This document shows positions 43,600 to 52,939 of a stretch of DNA of 64,000 nt, in pieces (the stretch's first letter is position 1; every line of letters starts with the position of its first letter). The stretch is taken from contig NZ_BJXA01000034.1 of assembly GCF_007990755.1 (NCBI RefSeq), forward strand, positions 24,799 to 88,798. Reading direction: 5' to 3'. The notes beneath the pieces are model-generated. The model saw nothing but the letters and a program-made list of their open reading frames with translations. It did not search any database and was not told the DNA's origin. Position numbers and translations under genes: made by a program. The stretch is from Nocardia ninae NBRC 108245. Its GTDB lineage: Bacteria > Actinomycetota > Actinomycetes > Mycobacteriales > Mycobacteriaceae.

Positions 43600-43980
43600 A
43601 TGCACCTTGCTCGTTCCCGAGTACTCGCTCTTCTTGCCGCATCGGCCTGCGTCACGGTCGGCGTGATCAGCGCTGCGCCCACGGCTTTTGCTGCCGATAA
43701 AGGATACAAATGCACCCTGGTGGACGGGACCGGAACTGCAGTGCAAAACGTATTCGGATACAACTGTGAGCCGCTCGGAGGAGCGCCCGAGGCCGGTCGA
43801 ACAGAGCAAGGGAGTCTCGAGACCGAAGAGACTTCGTCGGGCGACTCCAAGGAAGTGGTAAAGGACGGATTGTTGGTGCAAAGCACGTTGACCGGGGAAT
43901 CTTTTCACTGTGTGAAGACAGCTGCCGACTCGTCGTACATCTTCGGTACGGACTGCCAACTTAGTAAACAAGCGTCTTGA
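43600..43980 (+). CDS. Small secreted protein
   Basis: 126 residues from ATG 43600, with AGGAG 5-6 nt upstream. A Sec signal (HLARSRVLALLAASACVTVG) ends in AFAAD, giving a mature protein of about 95 residues. The mature part is acidic and Thr/Ser/Glu-rich in the middle and has four Cys likely to form two disulfides (YKCTL, YNCEP, FHCVK, TDCQL). No known domain was recognised. Confidence 0.75.
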   Translation: MHLARSRVLALLAASACVTVGVISAAPTAFAADKGYKCTLVDGTGTAVQNVFGYNCEPLGGAPEAGRTEQGSLETEETSSGDSKEVVKDGLLVQSTLTGESFHCVKTAADSSYIFGTDCQLSKQAS

Positions 43981-44013
43981 TCACGCAACTTCGCAAAGTC
44001 AGTCCTAGCTGAA

Positions 44014-44043
44014 CCGGTCGCGGCAGCGAAGGTGCCGCGCCGG
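44014..44043. terminator. Stem-loop between convergent genes
   Basis: CCGG-T-CGCGGCA pairs with TGCCGCG-CCGG around a 7-nt loop, an 11-bp stem with one bulged T. It lies between the secreted-protein stop (43980) and the ATP-grasp stop (44070). Confidence 0.65.
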
Positions 44044-44069
44044 ACGGCTGGAGTATGCGCGTGCTCTTG

Positions 44070-44924
44070 TCAGCCGCTGAAACCACTGCGGAGGAGGGGG
44101 ATCATTGTTGTCGGGGGGATATTCTTCGGACGGTCGCTGACCTGCCCGTCGCCGAGTTCGATCAAGCGCAGAACTCCGTCTGCTCGCAGCGCGAAGTCAG
44201 CTGTGATGAACGGCAGACGAAGGTTTGCGATCGGTTGTCCGATGTCCGTGAGGTCGATGTCGGTGGCGGGCAGATCTTCCGGGGTGTCGGGGTGGGGGCC
44301 GATCAATGTGCAGTGGCCGTCGACCCACCAGGTGCGTACTTCGGCCGACGCGAAGGATTCGAAACGGCGGAGGACGAATCCGCCGGTCATGTCCGCATCG
44401 CGCAATTCCCGGAATCTGACTGCCACGCGCCAGGCGGCGTCCGCGTCGTCCAACTCGGGGATGAACGCGGCCTCGTGCCAGTAGTGCTTCATGGACTTGG
44501 TGTAGTCGCGCAGCACTGCGGGGCCAGAACCGAGTTGGTGACGTGCACGGTCGAACGCCGCGCGATCGTCGCCCATGGTCCATGCCGACCGCGGCGTCAG
44601 TTCGGCCACCGAGGAATACCAGCCGGGCAGCTCATGGGCCCGGCGGTACTGCTCGGGACTGGTCCGCAAGGTGACGTCGCGCTGTCGCAGGGCCGCGGCG
44701 AAGGCGGCGTAATTCTCGGTGCGCAGCATCCAGCCGCGGTAGTACGCCATACCGCTCGTTCGTACTGCGCGAACCGCCTGCTCGGCGCCGTCCGGTCTGG
44801 TCAACGCGTCGTGATCGACCAGCGCGACATCCATTCCGGCCGCGCGGGCCGCGTCTGCCTCGGCGGCGAAATGCTCATCGACCCGACGCGGGCGCAGCAC
44901 ATCGGCGGGAACGAGCAGAATCAT
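44070..44924 (-). CDS. ATP-grasp-domain protein (DUF4343-like)
   Basis: 284 residues. The C-terminal half looks like an ATP-grasp catalytic domain: a Lys/Trp-rich DYTKSMKHYWHEA, GGFVLRRFESF, then TADFALRADGVLRLIELGDGQ with the acid/Asp residues expected for Mg-ATP. Members of this group ligate a carboxylate to an amine or resemble such enzymes. There is no signal peptide and no partner gene nearby, so the substrate is unknown. ATG 44924 is used. Confidence 0.78.
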   Translation of the reverse strand: MILLVPADVLRPRRVDEHFAAEADAARAAGMDVALVDHDALTRPDGAEQAVRAVRTSGMAYYRGWMLRTENYAAFAAALRQRDVTLRTSPEQYRRAHELPGWYSSVAELTPRSAWTMGDDRAAFDRARHQLGSGPAVLRDYTKSMKHYWHEAAFIPELDDADAAWRVAVRFRELRDADMTGGFVLRRFESFASAEVRTWWVDGHCTLIGPHPDTPEDLPATDIDLTDIGQPIANLRLPFITADFALRADGVLRLIELGDGQVSDRPKNIPPTTMIPLLRSGFSG

Positions 44925-45070
44925 GCATGCATCGTGACGCCTGAATCGGGCCGTCTACAAGTTGTTTTCGCTCGCTGAAGACCGTGGTCGGCGGCGCGAG
45001 GCAAGACCTGTCGTCACAACGGATCGGCCCGTAATGGCAGCTGCCGCTTACTCCGGCGCGACAGGGCGGG

Positions 45071-46216
45071 CTATTCGAAAAGTACGCAGGTGGCGGCGGG
45101 GGCTTCTAGGGAGGCTGATGGGGCGGCGGGGAGGCCGGTGTTGCGGTGGAGGTCCAGCAAGGTCACCGAGTTCGACTTCTGGTTGGAGGCGTACAGTCGC
45201 CGGCCGTCGGGGCTGAGGGTGAGGTCGCGGGGGAACTTTCCGCCGCAGGGGGTGGTGCCCATCGGGACGAGCAGGCCGCCGAGGATGGCGAAGGTGGCGA
45301 TGTTGTCGTGGCCGCGGTTGGCGAGGTAGAGGAAGCGGCCGTCCTTGGCGACTACGGGGGCGGACGGGTAGTTTCGGTCGCCGCCGCGATCGAGATCCGC
45401 GGGCACTGAGAGCCCGGCTCGCAACTCGCCGCGGTCGGACCGCCAATCGAGCACGGTGACAGTGGAATTCAGTTCGTTGGCGAGGAAGGCGGTGCGACCG
45501 TTGGGATGGAAGCAGAGGTGGCGGGGTCCGCTGCCCGGTGTCATGGTGACCTGCACGTGCCGGTGCAGTTTGCCTGCGGCGAGACGGTAGACGTAGACCG
45601 AGTCGACGCCCAGGTCCACCGCGAGTACCCAGCGGCCGGAGGGGTCGATCGAAACCTGGTGGGCGTGCGGTGCGGACTGCCGATCCGGATCCGGTCCGGT
45701 GCCGGTGTGTTGGACGACGTCGGTCACCGTGCCGAGGCGTCCGTCCGCTGCGACGGCGAGCACGCTGACGCTGCCCGATCCGTAGTTCGCGGTCAGTACG
45801 TGCCGTCCGTCCGGGGTGACGCACAGGTGGGTCGGCCCTTCGCCCTGCACCGCAACGGTATTCAACACGGTCGGCCGCGGCGAGCGCAGGTCGATCGCGG
45901 TGGCCGCACCGGCACCCGAGCCCTCGTTCACGGCGTACAGGTAACGCCGGTCCGGTGACAGCGCCAGGAATGATGGATCAGCCACCGGGACAACGCTTTC
46001 CATGGTCAATCGGCCGGTGCCGGGATCCGCCGTGGCGACGCCGACGCCGGAACCCCCTGCGCCACTGGAGGTATAGCAGCCCACGAATGCGCGTGTCCCG
46101 CTCGCCGCACCCGCCATCGCGGGCTGGATCGCCCCGGTCGTCACCGCCACGCCGACGCCCACCGCGCCACCGAGCAGGCCGAGCAAACGCCGCCGTTCGA
46201 ACTCACCATTGCGCAC
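45071..46216 (-). CDS. Lactonase-family beta-propeller protein (6-phosphogluconolactonase type), Tat-exported
   Basis: 381 residues. A twin-arginine signal (FERRRLLGLLGGAVG) ends near AMAGA. The mature part is a seven-bladed propeller of the Lactonase family: repeats such as SFLALSPDRRYLYAVNEG, THLCVTPDGRHVLTANYG, VSIDPSGRWVLAVDLG and LTLSPDGRRLYASNQ. Cytoplasmic Pgl is the best-known member, but Tat export argues for another extracytoplasmic lactone substrate. It is monocistronic. Confidence 0.88.
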   Translation of the reverse strand: MRNGEFERRRLLGLLGGAVGVGVAVTTGAIQPAMAGAASGTRAFVGCYTSSGAGGSGVGVATADPGTGRLTMESVVPVADPSFLALSPDRRYLYAVNEGSGAGAATAIDLRSPRPTVLNTVAVQGEGPTHLCVTPDGRHVLTANYGSGSVSVLAVAADGRLGTVTDVVQHTGTGPDPDRQSAPHAHQVSIDPSGRWVLAVDLGVDSVYVYRLAAGKLHRHVQVTMTPGSGPRHLCFHPNGRTAFLANELNSTVTVLDWRSDRGELRAGLSVPADLDRGGDRNYPSAPVVAKDGRFLYLANRGHDNIATFAILGGLLVPMGTTPCGGKFPRDLTLSPDGRRLYASNQKSNSVTLLDLHRNTGLPAAPSASLEAPAATCVLFE

Positions 46217-46584
46217 CGTTTTCTCCTTCCGTGCCGCGGCAGATCCCGCGTCGGGCCAGAATGTCCCACGTCACTTCAGTCCGCAAGTGGCGCAACTGAT
46301 ATTGCGCTGTTCGCAACCCGACCTCCGGTGCGTTGCAACCTGTGCGCGGCAATCACGTAAAGACCTGCCCCCAGCTCCCCAGTCACAGTGGGGAGACCAG
46401 AGAACCTGCCGGTCTGCCACCGACATTCGCTGGAATAGGCCACTGCGGCACAACTTCCCCAGTTGAGCAGCTGGACGCGGCGGCGATCCCAGTGGAATCT
46501 GGTTGCTGCCAACATCAATAATCACGGGACCTGAGCTCAGGTGCTGTTCGGTGCAATACCGTTACAAGACAGGCGGTTTGAGAC
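46217..46584. promoter_or_regulatory. Intergenic region with palindrome before a small gene
   Basis: 368 bp; it contains the divergent promoters of the propeller gene and of the small gene at 46585. The clearest element is the perfect 14-bp palindrome ACCTGAGCTCAGGT at 46529-46542, about 43 bp before that ATG. No supported coding sequence otherwise. Confidence 0.45.
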
Positions 46585-46764
46585 ATGTCGACTCTCGTCA
46601 GCGTTATGGATACCGTTAACTTCATTGCCGCCGGCTCCGGGTCAAGTGAGGGCTCGGAATCGCTCAGCGGCGGCGGATCCTCGACCGGGTCACTCGGCAC
46701 CGGACTGGATTTGCTCAAAGTGAGCCTCAAACTGCTCAGCTTGCTTGTCGGTAATTTGTCCTGA
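46585..46764 (+). CDS. Small Ser/Gly-rich protein with hydrophobic C-terminus
   Basis: 59 residues from ATG 46585 with AGGCGG about 9 nt upstream. A short N-terminal helix (STLVSVMDTVNFIAAG) leads to a Gly/Ser-rich linker (GSESLSGGGSSTGSLG) and an amphipathic or membrane-active end (LDLLKVSLKLLSLLVGNL). It is framed by a dyad upstream and a perfect 17-bp terminator right after its stop, which strongly supports a real monocistronic gene. The function is unknown; a secreted or membrane-associated small peptide is plausible. Confidence 0.6.
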   Translation: MSTLVSVMDTVNFIAAGSGSSEGSESLSGGGSSTGSLGTGLDLLKVSLKLLSLLVGNLS

Positions 46765-46773
46765 CACGGATTT

Positions 46774-46815
46774 GCGTATTCAGCGCGGCGCCACGGGTCG
46801 CCGCGCTGAATACGC
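46774..46815 (+). terminator. 17-bp perfect stem-loop
   Basis: GCGTATTCAGCGCGGCG pairs exactly with CGCCGCGCTGAATACGC around an 8-nt loop, 9 nt after the stop of the 59-residue gene. Confidence 0.85.
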
Positions 46816-46939
46816 GTAACCGCTCCCTCGACAAATTCGCGATACCTCCTCGCCTGATTCCCCAGTTGTTCTCAGGTCGAGTCGGCCGACTCTGACGTTC
46901 GGCGATGAGCGACCCACCGAGCTCGGTAGTGAGGTTCAC

Positions 46940-48832
46940 ATGTCTGTCCTGCCTTTGTCCCATCGTTATGTGGTGGCAGTGCTGGTGGCCATGGGAGTGG
47001 CCGTCGCGCCCGTTACCGTCGCCGCCCCGGCCCTCGCGCGGTCCGCGCAGGCCGACTGCGCGCAGACCTTCAATCTGTTCATCCCCGGCACCTGGGAGAC
47101 CAACGAAAAGGCCGACCCCGCAAAGCCGATCGGCATGCTCCGCCCGATCGCCGAGGCGATCCAACACCGGCAGGGCCCCAGCTCCGACATCTACTTCACG
47201 CCCTACATGGCGCGCGCCTTCGACAATGGTTACACCTACGCGGACAGCAAGAACACCGCTTTGGTCAACGCCCGCAAGGCGCTGCGCGACTACGGAAACC
47301 GTTGTCCAGAGGCGAAATTCACGATCACCGGCTATAGCCAGGGCGCGGACGCCGCGGGTGATGTCGCCTCCGAGATCGGCAACGATCGCGGCCCCGTGCC
47401 ACCCGATCGAGTGCTGGCCGTCGGGCTCATCGCCGATCCGGCTTCGGGTACCAAGGGCGAAACCGTCATCGGCCCGCACACCGCGGGCTCGGGTATCGCC
47501 GATCCGCGCCCGCAGGGCATGGGCAAGCTCACCGGGCGGGTCAGCTCGATCTGCGACCCCGGCGACCTGTACTGCTCGATCAAGAAGAGCGACAACCCGC
47601 TGCTCGCGCGGCTCGGCTCGCTGCTGAGTAAGGCGGCCAGCAACTCCGGATTCGCGAAAACCTTGGCGGTGAAGGACACCAAGGTAGACCTGTCCGGACT
47701 GGCCACCGCGGTCGACGAGCTGACCGCCAGCCGTCACGCTCCCGGCGGCCTCGACCTGACGCATGTCCGCGACACCACCGCCAAGTTGACCGACACCATC
47801 GAAACGCTCGCCGGCCTGCAAGACTCCGGGACCGCTGAGCGGCTGGCCGCCGCCCCCGCCGGAACGGCCGAGCACAACGCGAGCCGGGTGCTGAGCAAGG
47901 CGGGGGAGGCCGATCTGGCCGGTGCCGCGTCGGCGGTGAACACGATCACCGACAGTGCGACTGCCTTGCTGAACAGGGGTATTCGCACAGTCCCTGCGGA
48001 CTCACCCGATGCCACCGCACTGACGATCAAGGTCGACGCACTCATCGACCTGGTGGGACCGCTGGCCGAGATACCGGCGGCCATCCTCGGATCGGCCACG
48101 AAGATCCTGGCGATGCTGAAACCCACCGTGCTGGTCGATCAGACCCTCGATGTCGTCGCCAACGTCACGGCCCTCGACTTCGGCGCGATCCTCGACAATT
48201 TCGCGTTGCTGTCGCAGAAGGTGGCGGCGATGGACGCCAAGGGCGCCCACCAGGTCGCCGGTGCGCTGAACAACCAGTTCCGGCCGCTGGTCGAACTCGT
48301 CGCGAGCGCCGACCTGAAAGCCGTCGCGCAGGTGCTCTCCACGATCCCGAACTCGCAGGGCTACACCCAGATCGCGACGTCGATGACCGCGATCCTGTCC
48401 AAGGCCGACGTGCTGCGGCTGGCCACCCTGGTCGGCCAGATCCAGGAGATCGCGTGGTCGGTGCTGGAGAAGCTGGTCCCGCCACCCGGGCAGGCCCCCG
48501 ACCCGGCGGGTGCGGCGGCCGTGCTGTCCGGCCTGCTGCCGGTCGGCCTCGAGCTGGCCTCGGTCGCTACCGGACTGCTCGCCGAAACCAATACCAGCGA
48601 CAACACTCAGCGCCTCGACCTCGAGGAGCTGACCGGGGCCCTCGCCAAGACCGCGCCGGCCAAGGGTGGCATCAGCCTCCTCGCGATGCTGCGCGACGGC
48701 CTCAGTGCCGCAAGCTTTTTCGCCTCGAGCGCGCACATCAACTACGGTGCCCTCATCGTCGACGACACGGGTCGCAACGCCATCCAGTGGCTCGGGGACT
48801 GGATGAACACCCAGATCGGACACGCCAACTGA
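46940..48832 (+). CDS. Secreted cutinase-family esterase with a large helical insertion
   Basis: 630 residues. A Sec signal (about 1-35) precedes a cutinase core: TFNLFIPGTWETN, TGYSQGADAAG (Ser133) and the disulfide-bounded CDPGDLYC (Asp209). In normal cutinases the catalytic His follows about 15-20 residues later as H-x-x-Y; here the only such motif is AHINYG at His599. Residues 213-596 are Ala/Leu/Val-rich amphipathic helices. So an insertion of about 385 residues splits the catalytic domain, or the triad has been lost. Cutinase-like proteins of mycolata act on lipids, esters or the envelope. Confidence 0.87.
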   Translation: MSVLPLSHRYVVAVLVAMGVAVAPVTVAAPALARSAQADCAQTFNLFIPGTWETNEKADPAKPIGMLRPIAEAIQHRQGPSSDIYFTPYMARAFDNGYTYADSKNTALVNARKALRDYGNRCPEAKFTITGYSQGADAAGDVASEIGNDRGPVPPDRVLAVGLIADPASGTKGETVIGPHTAGSGIADPRPQGMGKLTGRVSSICDPGDLYCSIKKSDNPLLARLGSLLSKAASNSGFAKTLAVKDTKVDLSGLATAVDELTASRHAPGGLDLTHVRDTTAKLTDTIETLAGLQDSGTAERLAAAPAGTAEHNASRVLSKAGEADLAGAASAVNTITDSATALLNRGIRTVPADSPDATALTIKVDALIDLVGPLAEIPAAILGSATKILAMLKPTVLVDQTLDVVANVTALDFGAILDNFALLSQKVAAMDAKGAHQVAGALNNQFRPLVELVASADLKAVAQVLSTIPNSQGYTQIATSMTAILSKADVLRLATLVGQIQEIAWSVLEKLVPPPGQAPDPAGAAAVLSGLLPVGLELASVATGLLAETNTSDNTQRLDLEELTGALAKTAPAKGGISLLAMLRDGLSAASFFASSAHINYGALIVDDTGRNAIQWLGDWMNTQIGHAN

Positions 48833-48890
48833 ACCACCGGGTGCGAAGGCAAAGCCCTTGCGTATCGGGCAGTTTCGCTAGCATCGTGCC

Positions 48891-49820
48891 ATGCGGATCG
48901 CTGCGGCCCAGGCCCGGCCTGCCTGGCTCGACCCCACGGCAGGCACGAAGATCGTCGTCGACTATCTGACCCAGGCCGCGGCGGCCGGGGTGCAGCTCGT
49001 CGCCTTCCCGGAGACTTTCCTGTCCGGCTACCCGATCTGGCTGGCGCGCACGGGCGGGGCACGCTTCGACAACCCGGCCCAAAAGGCCGCCTACGCCTAC
49101 TATTTGGACGCGGCGGTCACCCTGGATGGCACGCACCTCGCCACTGTGCGCGAGGCGGTCGCCGACCTCGGCGTGTTCTGCTACCTCGGCATCACCGAGC
49201 GCGTCCGCGGCACGGTGTACTGCACGCTGGTCGCCATCGACCCGGCCCGCGGCGTGGTCGGCGCGCATCGCAAGCTGATGCCGACCCACGAGGAGCGGAT
49301 GGTCTGGGGGATCGGCGACGGACACGGGTTGCGCGCGCACGACGTCGGCGAGTTCCGGGTCAGCGGCCTGTCCTGCTGGGAGAACTGGATGCCGCAGGCC
49401 AGGCACGCGCTGTATGCCGACGGCACGACCCTGCACATCTCCACCTGGCCGGGCGCGGTCCGCAACACCGAGGACATCACCCGATTCATCGCCAAGGAGG
49501 GCCGGGTGTACTCCCTGGCCGTCGGCGCCGTCCTCGACTACACCGATGTGCCGTCGGACTTCCCGCTGCGCGATGAGCTGCTCGCACTGGACGCGCCCGC
49601 GGGGTACGACGGCGGCTCCGCCCTGGCCGGGCCGGACGGCCGCTGGCTGATCGAGCCGATAGCCGGCGACGAACGTCTCGTCGTCGCCGACATCGATCCG
49701 GCCGCGGTCGCGCGGGAACGCCAGAACTTCGACCCCACCGGCCATTACGCCCGGCCCGACGTGTTCACGGTGAGCGTGGACCGTCGGCGCCGGAACGCGG
49801 CGACCTTCCTGGACGACTAG
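48891..49820 (+). CDS. Nitrilase-type carbon-nitrogen hydrolase
   Basis: 309 residues with the full Glu-Lys-Cys triad: FPETF (Glu41), HRKLMPTHEE (Lys128) and SCWENWMP (Cys162). The HRKLMPTHEERMVWG and CWENWMP signatures are those of true nitrilases (branch 1), which convert nitriles to carboxylic acids, rather than of amidases. It has no signal peptide. It is 58 bp after the cutinase gene and followed by its own terminator. The natural nitrile is unknown. Confidence 0.9.
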   Translation: MRIAAAQARPAWLDPTAGTKIVVDYLTQAAAAGVQLVAFPETFLSGYPIWLARTGGARFDNPAQKAAYAYYLDAAVTLDGTHLATVREAVADLGVFCYLGITERVRGTVYCTLVAIDPARGVVGAHRKLMPTHEERMVWGIGDGHGLRAHDVGEFRVSGLSCWENWMPQARHALYADGTTLHISTWPGAVRNTEDITRFIAKEGRVYSLAVGAVLDYTDVPSDFPLRDELLALDAPAGYDGGSALAGPDGRWLIEPIAGDERLVVADIDPAAVARERQNFDPTGHYARPDVFTVSVDRRRRNAATFLDD

Positions 49821-49822
49821 GC

Positions 49823-49861
49823 CCGGTGTCGAAGTCCCCTCCGTCCGAACTTCGACACCGG
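49823..49861. terminator. Stem-loop between convergent genes
   Basis: A perfect 13-bp stem, CCGGTGTCGAAGT with ACTTCGACACCGG, and a 13-nt loop, between the nitrilase stop and the end of the YfhO-like gene at 49874. Confidence 0.8.
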
Positions 49862-49873
49862 CAACCCGGCGGG

Positions 49874-52147
49874 TCAGACGCTGGACGTCAAGGACGGGGT
49901 CGCTTCCCGGCGGTCCTCCGGATCCGGCCCGGCTGATTCTTCCGTCGGCTGCTCGTCCTCGGCGGGGATTTGCGAGCCCTGCCTGCGCTGCCGCAGAAAT
50001 ACCCATTGCAACACGGCGATTCCGGCAAGACCGGCAACAGCAGTGCCGATGCCGATCTGCCAGCCCGGCGGACGCCAGGTAGCCCGCAGGTCGGCGCGGT
50101 CGGTGCCTGCCGGGATGTCGACGGCGAGGAAGGTGTTTGCCACCGTGGTCGACGGTATTTCGTTGCCGTTCAGGGTGATCCGGTAACCGGGCCAGGCGAG
50201 CCGGGAGAACACGATGCGGCCGCCGTTCGGTGCGGTGACTTCGGCATCGATCGTGACCGAGTTACCTGAGGTGGACGTGGCACTGACATTCGCGGTATCG
50301 GCGATCGCCCCGTTGGAGGTGGAGATCAGCCCGTTCTCCCGTTCCAGCACCCAGATGTAGCGTTCGTGGCCCGGGTAGGTCACCCACTTCCAGCCGGGCG
50401 GCGCCGGATGGTTGCCCGCGTCGGGATACTGCGCTGTGTGCAGCACGACCCGGTCGACCTTCATCAGGTCGACAATCGTGCGCCCCGTGGATGGTTCGGC
50501 GGCAAAGGCGCGGCGGAACGCATCGGTGCAGGTGCTGCCGTCCCAGGCCATGCACAGCATGCCCGCGAACGGGTAGTGGCCGATGGGGGTGTAGCCGTTG
50601 ACGTACTGCAACCCCAGATTCTTGGCGTAGTTGCCGATGGCGAGTGACCCGTAGGCGCCTTCGAGGGTCTTGTCGTGCGGCGCCAGGATCGCCCGGTCCG
50701 CGAGTTGCAGTGTGACACCGGCGAAATCGGGGAAGACCGCGGTCATCTCCGACCGCCGTTCCGGGAAGTCGTAGGACATCGGCGTCGGCGGCGCGGCCTG
50801 TACCTGGGCGAAGGCGATCGGGAACATGGTGACGACGATCAGCGCGCACGCCGCCGCCGTGCCCTTGGTCCGGGCCAGCCACACCACCACGGCACCGATC
50901 GCGGCGACCACCGCCACCGCGACGAGATGGCGCACCACGATCTGCGGGGCCGCGGAGAACGACCGCAGGAACAGTACGCCGATCAACACGCCCGCGGCGA
51001 TGGCCCGCCTGCGCAGCGACGTGAAAGTGCCGTAGCGGCTGAGCAATACGCACACCAGCACGAGCAGCGCCATGGCGAGGATGGGCAGCACGCGGGCCGG
51101 CCAGCGCAGCGGGCCGATCGCGCCCGGCCCCGCGGTCCACATCAGCACCGCCGCCGCGAACAGCGCGATACTGCTGAACTCCCGGACCGACTTGCGGGCC
51201 GCCTGCCAGCCGACGAAGGCCAGCGCCGGAATCAGGAACCAGGCGATGTAGACCATCGGCAACGGCTGGACATGCCCCCACCAGGCGGTGAACGCGGGCG
51301 TCGTGCTGGGCAGGCTGGCGTTGAGCGACTCCGACCACGGCACCGTCAGGAACGGATCGTTGTGGATCTTCGCGTTGCCGCGCCAGGTCACCTGCGAGGA
51401 GAGGATGCCGGGCAGGTTGGCGACCATGGCCGCGAGTGCGGCGCAGCTCGCCGCCGCGAGTAGTCGCGCCGAGGGCTGCCAGCGCCGCTGATAGATGAAC
51501 TCACCGACGGCGACACAGGCCACCATCAAGGCGGATTCGACCGCGGGGAAGGCGTATTGGACCGTGAGCGCCAGGTACAGGAAGACGAACACCGAGATCG
51601 GGCTGCCGCGCCCGCGGGTGTAGCGCACCGAGGACGCCCAGGCGTGCACCAGCCACGCCGTGGCGGTGTGCGAGGTCCACCAGCTGGCTTCGTCGAAGAA
51701 CAGGAACCAACCGCTCAACGGGAACGCTATGCCCGCGACCGCCGCCCACGGTGCGCGCGCACCGTAGGCCAGGCAGACCCGGTACACCCCGAGCGCGGCG
51801 ATGATCGAGCAGACGAGCTTCACCACCGTGGCGTACACCGCAAGGTTGTCCATCGACGGCGCGAGCAGATGGACCAGCAGCTGGGGTGGGTTGTAGAGTC
51901 CAGCCTCTTCCAGCGCGTAGTTACCTGCCATCCACTCGTAAGGCACCAGGGCGGAGAATTGACCGTCGCGCAGCCGGTTGCCGAGCATCACCCACATCGG
52001 GGCGTATTGGGCTTCGGTGTCGTCGGTGTAATAGTGCCGGGCGTCCGCAAGCAGGACCGCCACATATCCGGCGATCACCCCCGCCGCGGTAATCAACCCC
52101 CACTTGGGTACATCTGTTCGCGATGCAATCACCGCACTAGGCCTCAC
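49874..52147 (-). CDS. Large polytopic membrane protein, GT-C/YfhO-like
   Basis: 757 residues from GTG 52147. About a dozen membrane helices carry long outer loops; the first (ARHYYTDDTEAQYAPMW) holds the acidic pair often found in GT-C glycosyltransferases. A periplasmic domain of about 200 residues follows (YGSLAIGNYAKNLGLQYVNG, then a beta-rich segment with RLAWPGYRITLNG), one more helix and an acidic cytoplasmic tail. It resembles YfhO-type proteins linked to wall or lipoteichoic-acid glycosylation, but no specific role is shown. An ATG at 52258 is possible, but it overlaps the upstream Nudix gene and adds a polar lead. Confidence 0.78.
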   Translation of the reverse strand: MRPSAVIASRTDVPKWGLITAAGVIAGYVAVLLADARHYYTDDTEAQYAPMWVMLGNRLRDGQFSALVPYEWMAGNYALEEAGLYNPPQLLVHLLAPSMDNLAVYATVVKLVCSIIAALGVYRVCLAYGARAPWAAVAGIAFPLSGWFLFFDEASWWTSHTATAWLVHAWASSVRYTRGRGSPISVFVFLYLALTVQYAFPAVESALMVACVAVGEFIYQRRWQPSARLLAAASCAALAAMVANLPGILSSQVTWRGNAKIHNDPFLTVPWSESLNASLPSTTPAFTAWWGHVQPLPMVYIAWFLIPALAFVGWQAARKSVREFSSIALFAAAVLMWTAGPGAIGPLRWPARVLPILAMALLVLVCVLLSRYGTFTSLRRRAIAAGVLIGVLFLRSFSAAPQIVVRHLVAVAVVAAIGAVVVWLARTKGTAAACALIVVTMFPIAFAQVQAAPPTPMSYDFPERRSEMTAVFPDFAGVTLQLADRAILAPHDKTLEGAYGSLAIGNYAKNLGLQYVNGYTPIGHYPFAGMLCMAWDGSTCTDAFRRAFAAEPSTGRTIVDLMKVDRVVLHTAQYPDAGNHPAPPGWKWVTYPGHERYIWVLERENGLISTSNGAIADTANVSATSTSGNSVTIDAEVTAPNGGRIVFSRLAWPGYRITLNGNEIPSTTVANTFLAVDIPAGTDRADLRATWRPPGWQIGIGTAVAGLAGIAVLQWVFLRQRRQGSQIPAEDEQPTEESAGPDPEDRREATPSLTSSV

Positions 52148-52205
52148 GAGCGCGGGACCATATGCCAATGGAGTGAACAGAGCAAGTCTGCCGGTCGCGG
52201 CGTGC

Positions 52206-52910
52206 TCATTGCTGGGTCCAGTCCGGCTGGGTGAAGTGTGCGACCCGGGCGCCCGCATGGTCGCGGCCGAGCAGCACGACCTCGCGGAACTGCCACAGCA
52301 TCGCGCCCGTCGGGGCGTGGATGGTCATGCCGTCGCCGAGCCGCATCTGTAGCAGGCCAACGTCTTCGGGGACGGCAGGCGCGGTCCGGCCGCGGAGTTC
52401 GGGCTGCGGCACCGCCTCGTGCGGGGCAACCCAGTGCGGTACATCGTCGGCGGCCAGCCGCGCGAGCGGAACCAGGTGCGCGGAGTGCACTTCGTCGGGG
52501 CTCGGCTTCAGCTCGGCGGCCCCGGGTAGCGCCGCGACGAACGGGGTGATCACGAAGCCCGAGGCCGCGGGAAAGTCGTCGAGTCGGCCGACCAGATCGG
52601 CCGGGGCGGCGGTCAAGCCGAGTTCCTCGTGTAGCTCACGCAATACAGCTTGCTCGGCGGTCTCGCCCGCGTCCAGCCGACCCCCGGGTAACCCCCATTG
52701 CCCGGCATTGCGGCCACGGTAGGCGCGGCGGATGACGACCACCGCCGGGGAGCCGTCGTCCTGCGCGACGACGCACAGCAGCACTGCGGCCCGGCGGATA
52801 CCCGGTGTGTGGGGAACTTCGGTGGGCGGAAAGTCGCGCAGCCTGGTGTGCGCGAGAGCGCGGAAGTCGGCCACGGTCTCGGGAACCGGCGGTCCGGTGG
52901 TGGGGCCCAT
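52206..52910 (-). CDS. Nudix hydrolase
   Basis: 234 residues. The Nudix box is complete: GGRLDAGETAEQAVLRELHEELG, fitting Gx5Ex7REUxEExGU (about 96-118). A front segment GQWGLPGG and the downstream DDFPAASGFVITPFVA resemble CoA-pyrophosphatase-like members (NudL type), but the extra CoA signature was not checked. It is immediately upstream of the YfhO-like gene and may be co-transcribed. Confidence 0.88.
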   Translation of the reverse strand: MGPTTGPPVPETVADFRALAHTRLRDFPPTEVPHTPGIRRAAVLLCVVAQDDGSPAVVVIRRAYRGRNAGQWGLPGGRLDAGETAEQAVLRELHEELGLTAAPADLVGRLDDFPAASGFVITPFVAALPGAAELKPSPDEVHSAHLVPLARLAADDVPHWVAPHEAVPQPELRGRTAPAVPEDVGLLQMRLGDGMTIHAPTGAMLWQFREVVLLGRDHAGARVAHFTQPDWTQQ

Positions 52911-52939
52911 GGCCTCGATCTTGCCCCACCACCCGACGG

